Source of the DNA: Peptostreptococcaceae bacterium oral taxon 113 str. W5053
GTDB lineage: Bacteria > Bacillota > Clostridia > Tissierellales > Peptoniphilaceae
DNA length: 64,000 nt
Reading direction: 5' to 3'
NCBI GenBank assembly: GCA_000467935.1
Contig: KI259809.1
Location: forward strand, 53,556-117,555
The position numbers and the translations under genes were made by a program. Each line of letters starts with the position of its first letter. The stretch's first letter is position 1. Below the pieces are notes generated by a model. It did no database searches, had not been told where the DNA came from, and worked only from the letters and a program-made list of their open reading frames with translations. Below, piece after piece: positions 34,243-43,924 of this stretch.

Positions 34243-34759
34243 TAAACAATTAATGGCCATTGTGGAAGGTATTTTATTTATTTGGGGAGAACCTTTAGAA
34301 TTGGAAGATTTAGTAAAATGTTTAAATATGCCTGCTGAAATAATTGAATCTACGCTTGAAAAATTAGCATATGAAGCTAAAATTCAACAAAGAGGAATCC
34401 AATTGCAGAAATATGAAAATGCATATCAATGGGTTACTATTCCGGAAATTCATGAATATATGGAAAACTTTATAAAAAAAAAACCACATCATTTATCAAG
34501 TTCATCGATGGAAGTGTTATCTATTATAGCGTATAAGCAACCAATCACAAAAGTTCAAATAGAAGAAATTCGTGGTGTTAAGAGCGATAGCAGTATAGAT
34601 ACTTTAATGAGGAAAGGTTTAATTGAAACGAAAGGGCGATTAAATCAAATCGGTCGTCCTATGCTATTTGGAACAACAACCACATTTTTGAAATGTTTTA
34701 ATTTGGGCGGACTGGAAGAATTACCCCCGTTAAGAGAGAATCAAAATGAGACTGAATAA
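34235..34759 (+). CDS. scpB: Segregation and condensation protein B
   Basis: ScpB dimers bind ScpA in the SMC condensin. It begins MDDKQLMAIVEGILFIWGEPL, and contains SMEVLSIIAYKQPITKVQIEEIRGV and GRPMLFGTTTTFL, all diagnostic. Two winged-helix domains. Length 174. It overlaps scpA by eight bases and rluB by 14. Confidence 0.96.
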   Translation: MDDKQLMAIVEGILFIWGEPLELEDLVKCLNMPAEIIESTLEKLAYEAKIQQRGIQLQKYENAYQWVTIPEIHEYMENFIKKKPHHLSSSSMEVLSIIAYKQPITKVQIEEIRGVKSDSSIDTLMRKGLIETKGRLNQIGRPMLFGTTTTFLKCFNLGGLEELPPLRENQNETE

Positions 34760-35513
34760 ATTCATTGCTTCTTGCGGAATCTGCTCTAGGAGAAAAGCGG
34801 ATGATTTAATACAACTTGGAAAAATTAAGGTGAATGGTGTTTTAATTAACACACCTGGTGTAAATATTGATGAAGAATCGGATATTGTTGAATACGATGG
34901 GAAAAAAATCAATCTTGAAAGAATAAAAATAGTGTATTTATTCTCCAAACCTTATGGGGTTACCAGTACAAATTTTGATCTGCATGCTGAAAAAACAGTT
35001 TCAGATTATTTTGACTTTTGCGAATATCGATTATTCCCGGTTGGAAGGCTTGATAAAGAGAGTACAGGATTGATTTTGATGACCAATGATGGCAAACTGG
35101 CTCAACAACTCAGTCATCCATCCGGAGAAAAATATAAGACATATTTAGTGCTTTCAAAAGGAATATTAACACATCAAGAAATAAATTTATTAAGACATGG
35201 GATATTGCTTGAGGAAGGTTTGACTATACCTGCTAAAATCGATAAAGTAAAAATAGAAAAAGGGAATACAAAATTTGAGATTTCAATTCGAGAAGGTAAA
35301 AATAGACAAATTCGAAGGATGTTAGATAAGATAAATCATCCTGTACTGGAATTGCGAAGAGTTGCAATTGGAAAATTGAGAGACGAAAATTTAAAAGATG
35401 GTGAGTTTCGAAAATTATCTTTGAGAGAAATTAATGAACTTTTAATGGAGAAAAAAGATGAATCAAAGAGACATAGTTCAATGGATTATGAGGAAAACTA
35501 TAAAAGAAAATAG
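34746..35513 (+). CDS. rluB: 23S rRNA pseudouridine synthase RluB family
   Basis: The N-terminal S4 domain (MRLNKFIASCGICSRRKADDL) is followed by the RsuA/RluB catalytic domain, with the Asp in VGRLDKESTGLILMTND. REGKNRQIRRML is the conserved C-terminal part. Length 255 is normal. Gram-positive RluB isomerises a uridine in the peptidyl-transferase region of 23S rRNA. It ends within mnmM, an overlap of 56 bases; the last 20 residues are beyond the family core. Confidence 0.93.
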   Translation: MRLNKFIASCGICSRRKADDLIQLGKIKVNGVLINTPGVNIDEESDIVEYDGKKINLERIKIVYLFSKPYGVTSTNFDLHAEKTVSDYFDFCEYRLFPVGRLDKESTGLILMTNDGKLAQQLSHPSGEKYKTYLVLSKGILTHQEINLLRHGILLEEGLTIPAKIDKVKIEKGNTKFEISIREGKNRQIRRMLDKINHPVLELRRVAIGKLRDENLKDGEFRKLSLREINELLMEKKDESKRHSSMDYEENYKRK

Positions 35514-36006
35514 CATTTGCGTGGACATGATTCTAGGGAATGGAAATGATCTTGTATATATTATGAATTTGGCGATGAATGGGAAAGTATACGGTTTCGA
35601 CATACAACGCGTAGCAATTCAAAGAACAAAAGAAAAAATAAAACCTTCCCATCGAATTCAATTGATCAATGACAGCCACGAAAATATTGATTTATATATT
35701 CATGAAAATATTGATTTTGGAGTTTATAATTTAGGGTATTTACCTTCAGGAAATAGAAACATTACAACATCTGTTCATTCAACAATGTTCAGCTTAAAGG
35801 TTTTGTTAAACAAATTAAATCATGGTGGAAATATTGTTATTTCGACGTATCCGGGGCATCGTGAAGGTTATTGTGAAGATATCGAAATAAAAAAATATTT
35901 GACTACGTTAAATCAACATGAATTTGACGTCTTGCATTTTGATTATTTAAATCGCAGAAATTCACCTCCAAAAGTATATTGGATTACGAAAGTAGGTAAA
36001 GTATGA
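35458..36006 (+). CDS. mnmM: tRNA mnm5s2U biosynthesis methyltransferase (YtqB/MnmM family)
   Basis: A small Rossmann-type SAM methyltransferase. The family motif usually written VGNGxDT appears as LGNGNDL (about residue 26), followed by VYGFDIQ. YNLGYLPSGNRN and STYPGHREG are family hallmarks. YtqB was shown in Bacillus to make mnm5s2U at tRNA position 34. Length 182. An ATG 56 bases inside rluB has AATGGAG upstream, so the overlap seems real. The N-terminus of the family often begins near here. Confidence 0.85.
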   Translation: MNQRDIVQWIMRKTIKENSICVDMILGNGNDLVYIMNLAMNGKVYGFDIQRVAIQRTKEKIKPSHRIQLINDSHENIDLYIHENIDFGVYNLGYLPSGNRNITTSVHSTMFSLKVLLNKLNHGGNIVISTYPGHREGYCEDIEIKKYLTTLNQHEFDVLHFDYLNRRNSPPKVYWITKVGKV

Positions 36007-37220
36007 GAGTTGTTGTAATAGGAGCAGGTCCGGCAGGTGTTACAGCAGCTTGCGTTGCTGCAAGGAACGGACATTCTGTAATTTTGCTTGAGAAAAACGA
36101 GAAAATAGGGAAAAAACTCTACATTACAGGAAAAGGTCGTTGCAATATTACAAACACGGCTTCTATGGATGAATTTATTAAACATACAGTCCATAATGCA
36201 AATTTTCTCTATAGCGCATATCATAATTATACAAACGATGACTTAAGAAAGCAGTTAAACGATTTGGGAGTTCCTACGGTTATCGAAAGGGGTGGTCGTG
36301 TATTCCCGAGGAGTATGAAAAGTAGCGACGTCAATAAAGCTTTAGAGAAATGGATTAAAATAAGTGAGGTTAATTTGTTTTTATTTGAAAATGTAACTTC
36401 AATTCAAAAAAATTCATGTTTTTTTATTATTCAAACTGAAAAAAATATTTATGAAGCAGAGGCATTAGTGATCAGTACGGGCGGAAGATCATATCCTTCA
36501 ACGGGAAGTACTGGTGATGGTTATGATTTCGCAACTAAATTTGGACATCGTATTATACCTCAAAGACCATCGTTGGTGTCCATTAATTTAAAATCTCCTT
36601 ATCCTGAATTGGCTGGTTTGAGTTTAAGGAATGTTCAACTTATATATAAGCATAAGACAATAAAATATTGTGAATTCGGCGAGATGTTATTTACGCATAA
36701 AGGAATTAGCGGACCGATCGTTTTAAAACTTAGTGCGTTGGAACATTTTACAACCGAAAATGCCTATTTGGAGGTAGACTTAAAACCGGCTTTAACAGAT
36801 GAAATTTTGGAAAAGAGAATTCTTCGAGATTTTGAAAAAAATCAGAATAAAAACATTAAGAACGCTTTAAAAGATTTGCTGTTACAAAGTCTTATCCCTA
36901 TTATTTTAAAAAAAGCTGAAATTAACTCCAATAAGTCTGTCCATCAAATTACAAAAAAAGAAAGAGTGACATTGAAAGAAAAAATAAAACACTGGGATAT
37001 GAAAATAGAAAGCTTAGGTTCATTTGAAGAAGCTATTATCACGCGAGGAGGAGTAGATGTGAAAAGCGTTAGTCCATCAACTATGGAATCAAAATTGGTG
37101 AAAAATTTATATTTTGCAGGGGAAGTTTTAGATGTTGATGCTCTTACCGGGGGATTTAATCTTCAGATAGCGTTTTCTACTGGTTATTTGGCAGGTAATA
37201 GTATAGGAGATAAAAAGTAA
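36003..37220 (+). CDS. BaiN/HI0933 family FAD-dependent oxidoreductase
   Basis: An FAD/NAD(P)-binding flavoprotein. The dinucleotide motif VVVIGAGPAGVTAACVAA opens the protein. GKKLYITGKGRCNITN is the family signature, with ISTGGRSYPSTGSTGDG later and FAGEVLDVDALTGGFNLQIAFSTG at the end. Length 405 is normal. Physiological substrates are unsettled; the bile-acid name comes from one clostridial case. It overlaps mnmM by four bases. Confidence 0.9.
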   Translation: MRVVVIGAGPAGVTAACVAARNGHSVILLEKNEKIGKKLYITGKGRCNITNTASMDEFIKHTVHNANFLYSAYHNYTNDDLRKQLNDLGVPTVIERGGRVFPRSMKSSDVNKALEKWIKISEVNLFLFENVTSIQKNSCFFIIQTEKNIYEAEALVISTGGRSYPSTGSTGDGYDFATKFGHRIIPQRPSLVSINLKSPYPELAGLSLRNVQLIYKHKTIKYCEFGEMLFTHKGISGPIVLKLSALEHFTTENAYLEVDLKPALTDEILEKRILRDFEKNQNKNIKNALKDLLLQSLIPIILKKAEINSNKSVHQITKKERVTLKEKIKHWDMKIESLGSFEEAIITRGGVDVKSVSPSTMESKLVKNLYFAGEVLDVDALTGGFNLQIAFSTGYLAGNSIGDKK

Positions 37221-37221
37221 T

Positions 37222-37872
37222 ATGACAATATATTCAATTGCAATTGACGGACCATCCGGATCTGGAAAAAGTACATTAGCAAAAGCTTTAGCAGAAAAAT
37301 TAAATATTGATTATTTAGATACGGGTGCTATGTATAGGGCATTTGCCTATTTTGTGATAACAGAGGGTTTTGATATTCATGACGAAAAAGCCTTAATGGA
37401 GCTTTTATCAAAGTTTTCCATTGATTTTTCACAGGGTCATATTTTGTTAAATGGTGAAAATATTGAAGGGCATATACGTACTCAAGAAATTGACATGGCG
37501 GCATCTATTGTTTCAACCTTTCGAATGGTTCGTGAAAAAATGGTTGACTTACAACAACGATTAGCAGAAAGTAAATCAATGATTTTAGATGGCAGGGATA
37601 TAGGTACAGTGGTTTTACCACATGCTAAATATAAGTTTTATATTACAGCTAGACCAGAAATTAGGGCAAAAAGAAGACTCCTTCAAATGAATTCTTCTAA
37701 CACAGACTACGACGAGATATATAATCAAATTCTCAAAAGAGACAATCAAGATATGACTAGAAAAAATTCGCCATTAAAAAAAGCGGAAGATGCTATTTTA
37801 ATTGACACAAGTGATGAAACACCCGAAGACACCTTATATCGAATTTTAGAAATTATTCAAAGAGAGGTTTAA
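37222..37872 (+). CDS. cmk: Cytidylate kinase
   Basis: Cmk phosphorylates CMP and dCMP. Walker A GPSGSGKST (10-18), then YLDTGAMYRAFA and LDGRDIGTVVLP are diagnostic. Length 216 is normal. It is followed by plsC and the ispH-rpsA fusion, the standard clostridial order. Confidence 0.97.
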   Translation: MTIYSIAIDGPSGSGKSTLAKALAEKLNIDYLDTGAMYRAFAYFVITEGFDIHDEKALMELLSKFSIDFSQGHILLNGENIEGHIRTQEIDMAASIVSTFRMVREKMVDLQQRLAESKSMILDGRDIGTVVLPHAKYKFYITARPEIRAKRRLLQMNSSNTDYDEIYNQILKRDNQDMTRKNSPLKKAEDAILIDTSDETPEDTLYRILEIIQREV

Positions 37873-37875
37873 GTC

Positions 37876-38466
37876 ATGAGAGCTTGTTATTCATTTATTC
37901 GTTGTTTAATATCCTTATTTTTTCGACTATTTTTTCGTATTACCATTGAAGGAACAGAGAATATCCCAGAGGAAAATATTATTTTAGTAGCTAATCATTA
38001 TAAAATTTGGGATCCTTTAATAATTGTTTTAGCGATTAAACGAGAACTATCTTTCATGGCAAAAAAAGAACTTTTTGAGAATAAATTTTTTGCAAAAATA
38101 TTAAAAGAGGTAAATGCTTTTCCTGTAGACAGAGAAAAAGCGGATCTTACAGCCATTCGAAATTCGGTGCAAATTATAAAATCTGGCAAGAATTTATTAA
38201 TATTTCCCGAAGGAACGAGAGTCAAAGAACATAGAAGAAGTGCAATGAAAGAAGGAGTAGCGTTAATTGCAGGTTTATCTGGAAGCAATATTTTGCCTAT
38301 AACAATTAACGGAAATTATAGGATATTTTCTAGAATCACTGTAAAAATAAAAAAATGTATTAATATTGATGAAATTAAAAAAAAGGAAGGAAAACATTTA
38401 TTTAGAAAAAAGATATTAGATGAAATTTATTTATCTCTCTATGGTAAAGATGGTTATAATTCTTAA
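37876..38466 (+). CDS. plsC: 1-acyl-sn-glycerol-3-phosphate acyltransferase
   Basis: PlsC adds the second acyl chain to make phosphatidic acid. The catalytic HxxxxD motif is seen in ANHYKIWDP, and FPEGTR is the substrate-binding block. A hydrophobic N-terminal stretch anchors it. Length 196. With plsY and cdsA also in this window, three phospholipid steps are covered. Confidence 0.94.
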   Translation: MRACYSFIRCLISLFFRLFFRITIEGTENIPEENIILVANHYKIWDPLIIVLAIKRELSFMAKKELFENKFFAKILKEVNAFPVDREKADLTAIRNSVQIIKSGKNLLIFPEGTRVKEHRRSAMKEGVALIAGLSGSNILPITINGNYRIFSRITVKIKKCINIDEIKKKEGKHLFRKKILDEIYLSLYGKDGYNS

Positions 38467-38497
38467 GCGTAAGGAAGTTTTGTAGAGAGGAGAAAAA

Positions 38498-40621
38498 ATG
38501 AAGATAAAGAAAGCCGAGCATCTTGGGTTTTGCTTTGGAGTTAACAATGCAATTAGTCTAGCGGAGAATGCATTATCGGATGGAAAACTCATGTGTTATG
38601 GAGAGATTGTTCATAATCCACAAGAAAATGAACGCCTAAAAAAAATGGGATTGCTTATTAGTGAGAATATGAATGAACTTAGTCATCAAAACAGAATACT
38701 TGTTCGCGCGCATGGAATATTAAGAGAAGAAAAAGATTTTTTTGATGAGCATGGAGTTGAAATGCTTGATGCAACTTGTCCTATTGTTAAAAATATTCAT
38801 AAAATAGTAGCGCAAAAAGAAAAAAACGGCTATAATATAGTTATTGTTGGAAATTCACAACACCCGGAAGTGAGGGGGATATCGTCTTATCTGGAGAAAA
38901 AACATTATATTGTTAATTCCATTGAGGAAGCAAAGGCAATTAACAATCAAGATTTTTTATTTGTGATATCTCAAACAACAAATCGTTTTGAAAAATTTGA
39001 GGCTATTTCTAAAACCATTTACAAAAATAATAGTCATGTAGAGATTCAAAATACAATTTGTAATGCAACACGATTGCGTCAAGAAAGTTGTAAGAGATTA
39101 GCCAAAGAAGTGGATGCTGTGATTATATTGGGTGGATATCATAGCTCAAATACTCAAAAACTTGTAGAGGTTGCAAACAAATATTGTGAAAATATATTTT
39201 TTATTGAACAATCAAGTGAAATTCCTTTGCATATTTTGAGAAAATTTAATACAATAGGAATAACCGCAGGTGCGTCCACACCAAGTTGGTTAATTGAGGA
39301 GGTTATTAGAAGAATGGATCAATTCAGTAATGAAGAACTAATGGAAGAAATGGAAGGTACATTTACAAGTGTACGGGCAAAAGAAATTGTCAAAGGTAAA
39401 ATTATTTATGTGACTGACAATGAAGTTATGGTTAACATCGGCTATAAATCTGATGGAATTATTAAACAAGATGAGTTGTCCGATGAGCCGGGAGTATCAC
39501 CTAAAGATCTTTTTAAAGAAGGAGAAGAAATTGAAGTTTATGTCATCAAATTAGACGATGGAGAAGGTAACGTTGTTTTATCCAGCCGAAGAGTAGCTCG
39601 TATGAAAAATTGGGAAGTATTAGCTCAAATGTTTGAGAATCATGAATTGGTAGAGGCTACTGTTGTTAAAGAAGTTAAGGGTGGTTTAATTGCAACGGTT
39701 ATGGGAATTAACGGTTTTATTCCAGGATCTCAACTTGCTTCTTACTTTATTAAAGATTTAAAACCCTATATTGACCAAGTTTTAAAATGTGAAATTATTG
39801 GTGTAGATGCTCGTAAGCGTCGTCTTGTCTTGTCCAGAAAATCTGTGTTAGAAGCTGAACAAAAAGAAATTGAAGAAAAAGTTTGGGAAAATATAGAGGT
39901 TGGCTCCATGGTAACCGGTACAGTGGCTCGTATTACCGATTTTGGTGCATTTGTGAATTTAGGTGGGGTAGATGGATTGCTTCACATTTCCGATATTTCT
40001 TGGAATAGAATTGACCATCCAAAAGACGTCTTGAATATTGGTGATGAAGTAACCTTAAAAGTTTTACGGGCAAACCGTGAAAGAAATAGAATTTCTTTAG
40101 GTTTAAAACAATGTCAACCGAAACCCTTTGATGTATTTTTGGAGAACAACAAAGCTGGAGATATTGTCAAAGGAACTGTTATGAATCTTGTTCCTTTTGG
40201 TGCTTTTGTAAAATTGGCAGAAGGGGTTGAAGGTCTAGTTCATGTTTCTGAAATTAGTTACGATCGCGTTGAAAAACCATCTGATGAATTAAACATTGGA
40301 CAAGAAGTTGAAGTTAAAATTTTAAGTGTTGACTCTGAAAATCAGCGAATTGCACTAAGCATCAAAGCCACTAAACCCGATGAAAGGCCGGAAGTTGAAA
40401 AGCCGAAGAAAGAAAAAAAACCGAGAAAGAAATTTGTCCAAAAGACAGTTCCTGTAGTTGCAAGTTCTCAATCTGAAGATTTTGAGAATATTGCTTTTGG
40501 AAGTAGCGTATTGGGCGATTTAGATTTTGGAGATTTAAATCTTGAATTGAGTGATGTTGAAGATAATGCATCGGAAGAAGAGTTAGAAGAAACTGGCGAT
40601 AAAGAAGTTTCAGAAGAATAA
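38498..40621 (+). CDS. ispH-rpsA: Fused HMBPP reductase (IspH) - ribosomal protein S1
   Basis: One 707-residue frame joins two proteins. Residues 1-280 are IspH, the last MEP-pathway enzyme, with cluster cysteines Cys12 (FCFG), Cys94 (ATCPIVK) and Cys188 (CNATRLRQ). Residues 296-365, 380-447, 469-537 and 554-624 are four S1 RNA-binding repeats, the last two with DFGAFVNLGG and PFGAFVKLAEG. A basic Lys/Pro stretch and an acidic tail finish it. The fusion is known in Clostridia. No stop or frameshift lies at the junction. AGGAG precedes the ATG. Confidence 0.96.
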   Translation: MKIKKAEHLGFCFGVNNAISLAENALSDGKLMCYGEIVHNPQENERLKKMGLLISENMNELSHQNRILVRAHGILREEKDFFDEHGVEMLDATCPIVKNIHKIVAQKEKNGYNIVIVGNSQHPEVRGISSYLEKKHYIVNSIEEAKAINNQDFLFVISQTTNRFEKFEAISKTIYKNNSHVEIQNTICNATRLRQESCKRLAKEVDAVIILGGYHSSNTQKLVEVANKYCENIFFIEQSSEIPLHILRKFNTIGITAGASTPSWLIEEVIRRMDQFSNEELMEEMEGTFTSVRAKEIVKGKIIYVTDNEVMVNIGYKSDGIIKQDELSDEPGVSPKDLFKEGEEIEVYVIKLDDGEGNVVLSSRRVARMKNWEVLAQMFENHELVEATVVKEVKGGLIATVMGINGFIPGSQLASYFIKDLKPYIDQVLKCEIIGVDARKRRLVLSRKSVLEAEQKEIEEKVWENIEVGSMVTGTVARITDFGAFVNLGGVDGLLHISDISWNRIDHPKDVLNIGDEVTLKVLRANRERNRISLGLKQCQPKPFDVFLENNKAGDIVKGTVMNLVPFGAFVKLAEGVEGLVHVSEISYDRVEKPSDELNIGQEVEVKILSVDSENQRIALSIKATKPDERPEVEKPKKEKKPRKKFVQKTVPVVASSQSEDFENIAFGSSVLGDLDFGDLNLELSDVEDNASEEELEETGDKEVSEE

Positions 40622-40636
40622 TTAAGTTGTTCTTTT

Positions 40637-40663
40637 AAGGCCCTTATTATGGGCCTTTTTTTG
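40637..40663 (+). terminator. Terminator after ispH-rpsA
   Basis: AAGGCCC (40637-40643) pairs with GGGCCTT (40651-40657) around a seven-base loop, and T residues follow. It separates the cmk-ispH operon from dprA. Confidence 0.9.
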
Positions 40664-40709
40664 TATATTTTAAGTTTTACACATAAGTATTGTTGGGAGT
40701 ATGTATAAA

Positions 40710-41789
40710 ATGAAGAAGAAGTCTTTATTGTTTTTGAATTATTTAGGTTTATCAAGTCATATGATAAGAAAGATTAATAATGAAATACCACATTTTGATG
40801 AAATGGAATTTTCGGATCAAAAACATTCTTTAAAAAGCTTTTTATCGGGAACATGGCATCAAAAATTAAATGACATAGAAGAGAAGAAAATAATATCTTA
40901 TGCATATGAACTTAAAGAAAGTGGAATAGATGTATTATTTTACGGACATAAAGGTTATCCGGAACCTCTTATGGAAATCAAAGAAGCACCTATGGTGTTA
41001 TACATGAAAGGGGAGTATCTGACAACGGATGAGCTGGCTTTGGCAATAGTAGGATCGAGAAAGTGTACAGCTTATGGGAAAATGGTTTGTGAGTATTTTA
41101 CGAAAGAATTATCGACAATTGGAATTACAACAATTTCCGGTTTAGCCGTAGGTATAGACAGTATCGTTCATAAAACTTCATTAGAACAAGCTCAAAGAAC
41201 TATTGGAGTATTAGGAAATGGGATTGATATTATTTACCCTAAGAAAAATTATAAGCTTTATGAAGGGGTAGAACACTCCGGAGCGATCATGAGTGAATTT
41301 CCTTTAGGAACAAAGCCAATCCATTATAATTTTCCATTGAGAAATCGAATCATAAGCGGATTGGCAAAAGCGGTTTTAGTAATTGAAGCCCAAGAAAAAA
41401 GTGGAACTTTAATTACAGCCGGTTACGCTGCATCACAAGGAAGAGATGTTTTTGCAATACCGGGAAATATAAATCAATATTCCAGTCAGGGAACAAATCG
41501 ATTGATTCAAGATGGAGCAAAATTAGTCATGGATATTGATGACATATTAAATGAAATTCAAGATTTTTTAAAACTAAAAAGAAAAGAAAAAAAGAATGAA
41601 GAGACCTTCAAATTATCTCAAGAAGAGAGGGTAATATTGGATCTTCTTCGAATGAATCCCATGTCAGCTGATGAACTAGTAGAAAAAACGGGACTTGACA
41701 TAATGACGATAAACCCTTATCTTACTATTTTAGAAATAGAAGGTTATATTGAATTATCAATTGGGAATCGTTTTATTAGTAAGTTATAG
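40710..41789 (+). CDS. dprA: DNA processing protein DprA
   Basis: DprA protects incoming single-stranded DNA and loads RecA in transformation. The Rossmann core has LAIVGSRKCTAYG, TISGLAVGIDS, GVLGNGIDIIYP, SEFPLGTKP, FPLRNRIISGLAKAVLVIEA and KSGTLITA. A C-terminal winged helix (about 300-355) follows. I start at ATG 40710, ten bases after GGGAG, giving 359 residues; ATG 40701 is too close to the ribosome site. With the pilus operon it hints at possible DNA uptake. Confidence 0.95.
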   Translation: MKKKSLLFLNYLGLSSHMIRKINNEIPHFDEMEFSDQKHSLKSFLSGTWHQKLNDIEEKKIISYAYELKESGIDVLFYGHKGYPEPLMEIKEAPMVLYMKGEYLTTDELALAIVGSRKCTAYGKMVCEYFTKELSTIGITTISGLAVGIDSIVHKTSLEQAQRTIGVLGNGIDIIYPKKNYKLYEGVEHSGAIMSEFPLGTKPIHYNFPLRNRIISGLAKAVLVIEAQEKSGTLITAGYAASQGRDVFAIPGNINQYSSQGTNRLIQDGAKLVMDIDDILNEIQDFLKLKRKEKKNEETFKLSQEERVILDLLRMNPMSADELVEKTGLDIMTINPYLTILEIEGYIELSIGNRFISKL

Positions 41790-41800
41790 GAGTGAATTGT

Positions 41801-43906
41801 GTGAAAAAGATACTGGTCATTGTTGAATCTCCAACAAAAGCTAAGACAATAGGAAAAATGTTAGGTAGAAATTATAAAGTTATTGCTTCAAAGGGACACC
41901 TTAGAGATTTACCAAAAAGCACTTTGGGCATTGACTTGGACAATCATTACGAACCAAAATATATTATGATTCGAGGAAAAGGTACGTTGGTAAATGAGTT
42001 GAGAAAAGAAGCAAAAAAATATAATGCTGTTTATTTAGCGACAGACCCGGATCGAGAAGGAGAGGCTATTAGCTGGCATATTGCCCATTTACTTAATTTA
42101 AATGGACAAAAAAACAGAGTAACTTTTTCTGAAATTACTAAAGATGCGGTAAAAGAGGCTGTTAAAAATCCTCGAGAGATTGATCTGGATCTTGTAGATG
42201 CACAACAAGCACGCCGAGTCGTCGATCGTTTGGTTGGTTATCAAATCAGCCCTTTATTATGGCAAAAAGTAAGAAATGGGTTAAGCGCCGGGAGGGTACA
42301 ATCCGTCGTCTTAAAATTAATATGCGAAAAAGAAAATGAAATTAAAAATTTTGTTAAAGAAGAGTACTGGTCTATAAAGGCAAAACATAAAGAAGAAAGG
42401 ATTAATTTTGAGTCAGAATTATTTGCGTATCTGGAAAATAAAAAAATGATCCAAATGGATAAAATCAACAACGAAACAGAAGCAAAAGAGTGGAAACAAA
42501 AAATTGATCAAAAATGTTTTGAATTAAATAGCGTTAAAAAAAGCAAAAAATCAAAAAAAGCATCGCCACCGTTTACAACCAGCACCTTACAGCAAGAGGC
42601 TTCCAAAAGATTAAATTTTACCACGAAAAAGACAATGTCAATTGCACAAATGCTCTATGAAGGTATTGATATTGGCAAAGAAGGTATCGTAGGTTTAATT
42701 ACGTATATGCGTACGGATTCTACCAGAATTTCAGAACATACTGTAGCTGATGCAAAAAAATATATTTTGGATAGTTTTGGAAATGAATATTCAAATGGAG
42801 GAATTCAATATAATCTTAAAAATAAAAATTCTCAAGATGCTCATGAAGGCATTCGACCGACTTCCATTTTTCGTACTCCTGAAAGTATAAAGTCTCATTT
42901 AACTAAAGATCAATTTTTACTTTATGATTTAATTTGGAGAAGAACCATTGCTTCTCAAATGTCTTCCGCTGAATTTGAAAGTACAAAATTAATCTTTAAA
43001 TCGGGTGAATTATTTTTCAAATCCAACGGTATTATCATGAAATTTGATGGATTTAGTAAAGTGTATTCATTATCTGTACAGGATTCCGTTCTCCCGGAAT
43101 TGAAAGAAAAGAAGATTATTGAAGCTTATAATATAAATTTGGAACAGCATTTTACAAAACCGCCGGCAAGATATACTGAGGCTTCTTTAATTAAGTTATT
43201 GGAGAAGCTGGGAATAGGGCGTCCAAGTACTTATTCACCCACAATTTCAACTATACTCTCAAGAAAATATGCAGAATTAACTAAAAAAACTTTTGTTCCG
43301 ACAGAATTAGGAGAAATAGTCAACGAGATTTTATCGGATTCTTTTAAAAATATTATAGATGTTGAATTTACAGCGCACTTGGAAGAAGAATTAGATGAAG
43401 TGGCAGATGGGAATTTGGAGTGGAAAAAAGTTGTTGATGATTTTTATCATCCTTTTTCTATAGAATTAAAAGAGGCTCAAGATCAGATTCAAAAAGTAGA
43501 AATCCCGGAGGAACCTACTGATGAAAAATGCAGCAAATGCGGCAAACCGATGGTAATCAAAACCGGAAGATATGGAAAATTTATGGCATGTAGCGGATTT
43601 CCTAAATGTACGAATACAAAATCACTGGTTGTAGATATTGGACTACCTTGTCCAATTTGTGGAAAACCGATTGTAGAGAGAATCTCTAAAAGGGGAAATG
43701 TGTTTTATGGATGTAGCGGTTTTCCTAATTGTAAATATGTATGCTGGGAAAAACCTTTGAAAAAATGTCCGGAATGCCAAGATTATTTATTTGAAAAGAA
43801 AACAAAAACAATTCATGAGTTGCGGTGTAACAATAAAGACTGCAACTATAAGGAACCAATGGAAAACATGGATGAAAGGGATAAAAAAATTGATTCTTTA
43901 GTGTAA
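41801..43906 (+). CDS. topA: DNA topoisomerase I
   Basis: A type IA topoisomerase that relaxes negative supercoils. The Toprim domain starts KKILVIVESPTKAKTIGKML and has ATDPDREGEAISWH. The active-site Tyr is in TYMRTDSTRIS. The C-terminus has three cysteine clusters: CSKCGKPM with CSGFPKC, CPICGKPI with CSGFPNC, and CPECQDYL with a later CNNKDC. I start at GTG 41801, eight bases after AGGAG; GTG 41792 overlaps that site. Length 701 is normal. It lies next to dprA, as is general. Confidence 0.97.
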   Translation: MKKILVIVESPTKAKTIGKMLGRNYKVIASKGHLRDLPKSTLGIDLDNHYEPKYIMIRGKGTLVNELRKEAKKYNAVYLATDPDREGEAISWHIAHLLNLNGQKNRVTFSEITKDAVKEAVKNPREIDLDLVDAQQARRVVDRLVGYQISPLLWQKVRNGLSAGRVQSVVLKLICEKENEIKNFVKEEYWSIKAKHKEERINFESELFAYLENKKMIQMDKINNETEAKEWKQKIDQKCFELNSVKKSKKSKKASPPFTTSTLQQEASKRLNFTTKKTMSIAQMLYEGIDIGKEGIVGLITYMRTDSTRISEHTVADAKKYILDSFGNEYSNGGIQYNLKNKNSQDAHEGIRPTSIFRTPESIKSHLTKDQFLLYDLIWRRTIASQMSSAEFESTKLIFKSGELFFKSNGIIMKFDGFSKVYSLSVQDSVLPELKEKKIIEAYNINLEQHFTKPPARYTEASLIKLLEKLGIGRPSTYSPTISTILSRKYAELTKKTFVPTELGEIVNEILSDSFKNIIDVEFTAHLEEELDEVADGNLEWKKVVDDFYHPFSIELKEAQDQIQKVEIPEEPTDEKCSKCGKPMVIKTGRYGKFMACSGFPKCTNTKSLVVDIGLPCPICGKPIVERISKRGNVFYGCSGFPNCKYVCWEKPLKKCPECQDYLFEKKTKTIHELRCNNKDCNYKEPMENMDERDKKIDSLV

Positions 43907-43918
43907 TTGTGATATAAT
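43890..43918 (+). promoter_or_regulatory. Promoter of rpsB-tsf
   Basis: TTGATT (43890-43895), a 17-base spacer and a perfect TATAAT (43913-43918) overlap the topA stop region. The transcript would carry a leader of about 100 bases before rpsB. Confidence 0.8.
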
Positions 43919-43924
43919 TTCATT

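Noticed and set aside
35458..35513. The 56-base overlap of rluB and mnmM as a frameshift or annotation error
   Set aside because: Both proteins keep their family ends: RluB is complete through its C-terminal motif before the overlap, and MnmM needs residues close to its ATG, so a real overlap is the simplest reading.
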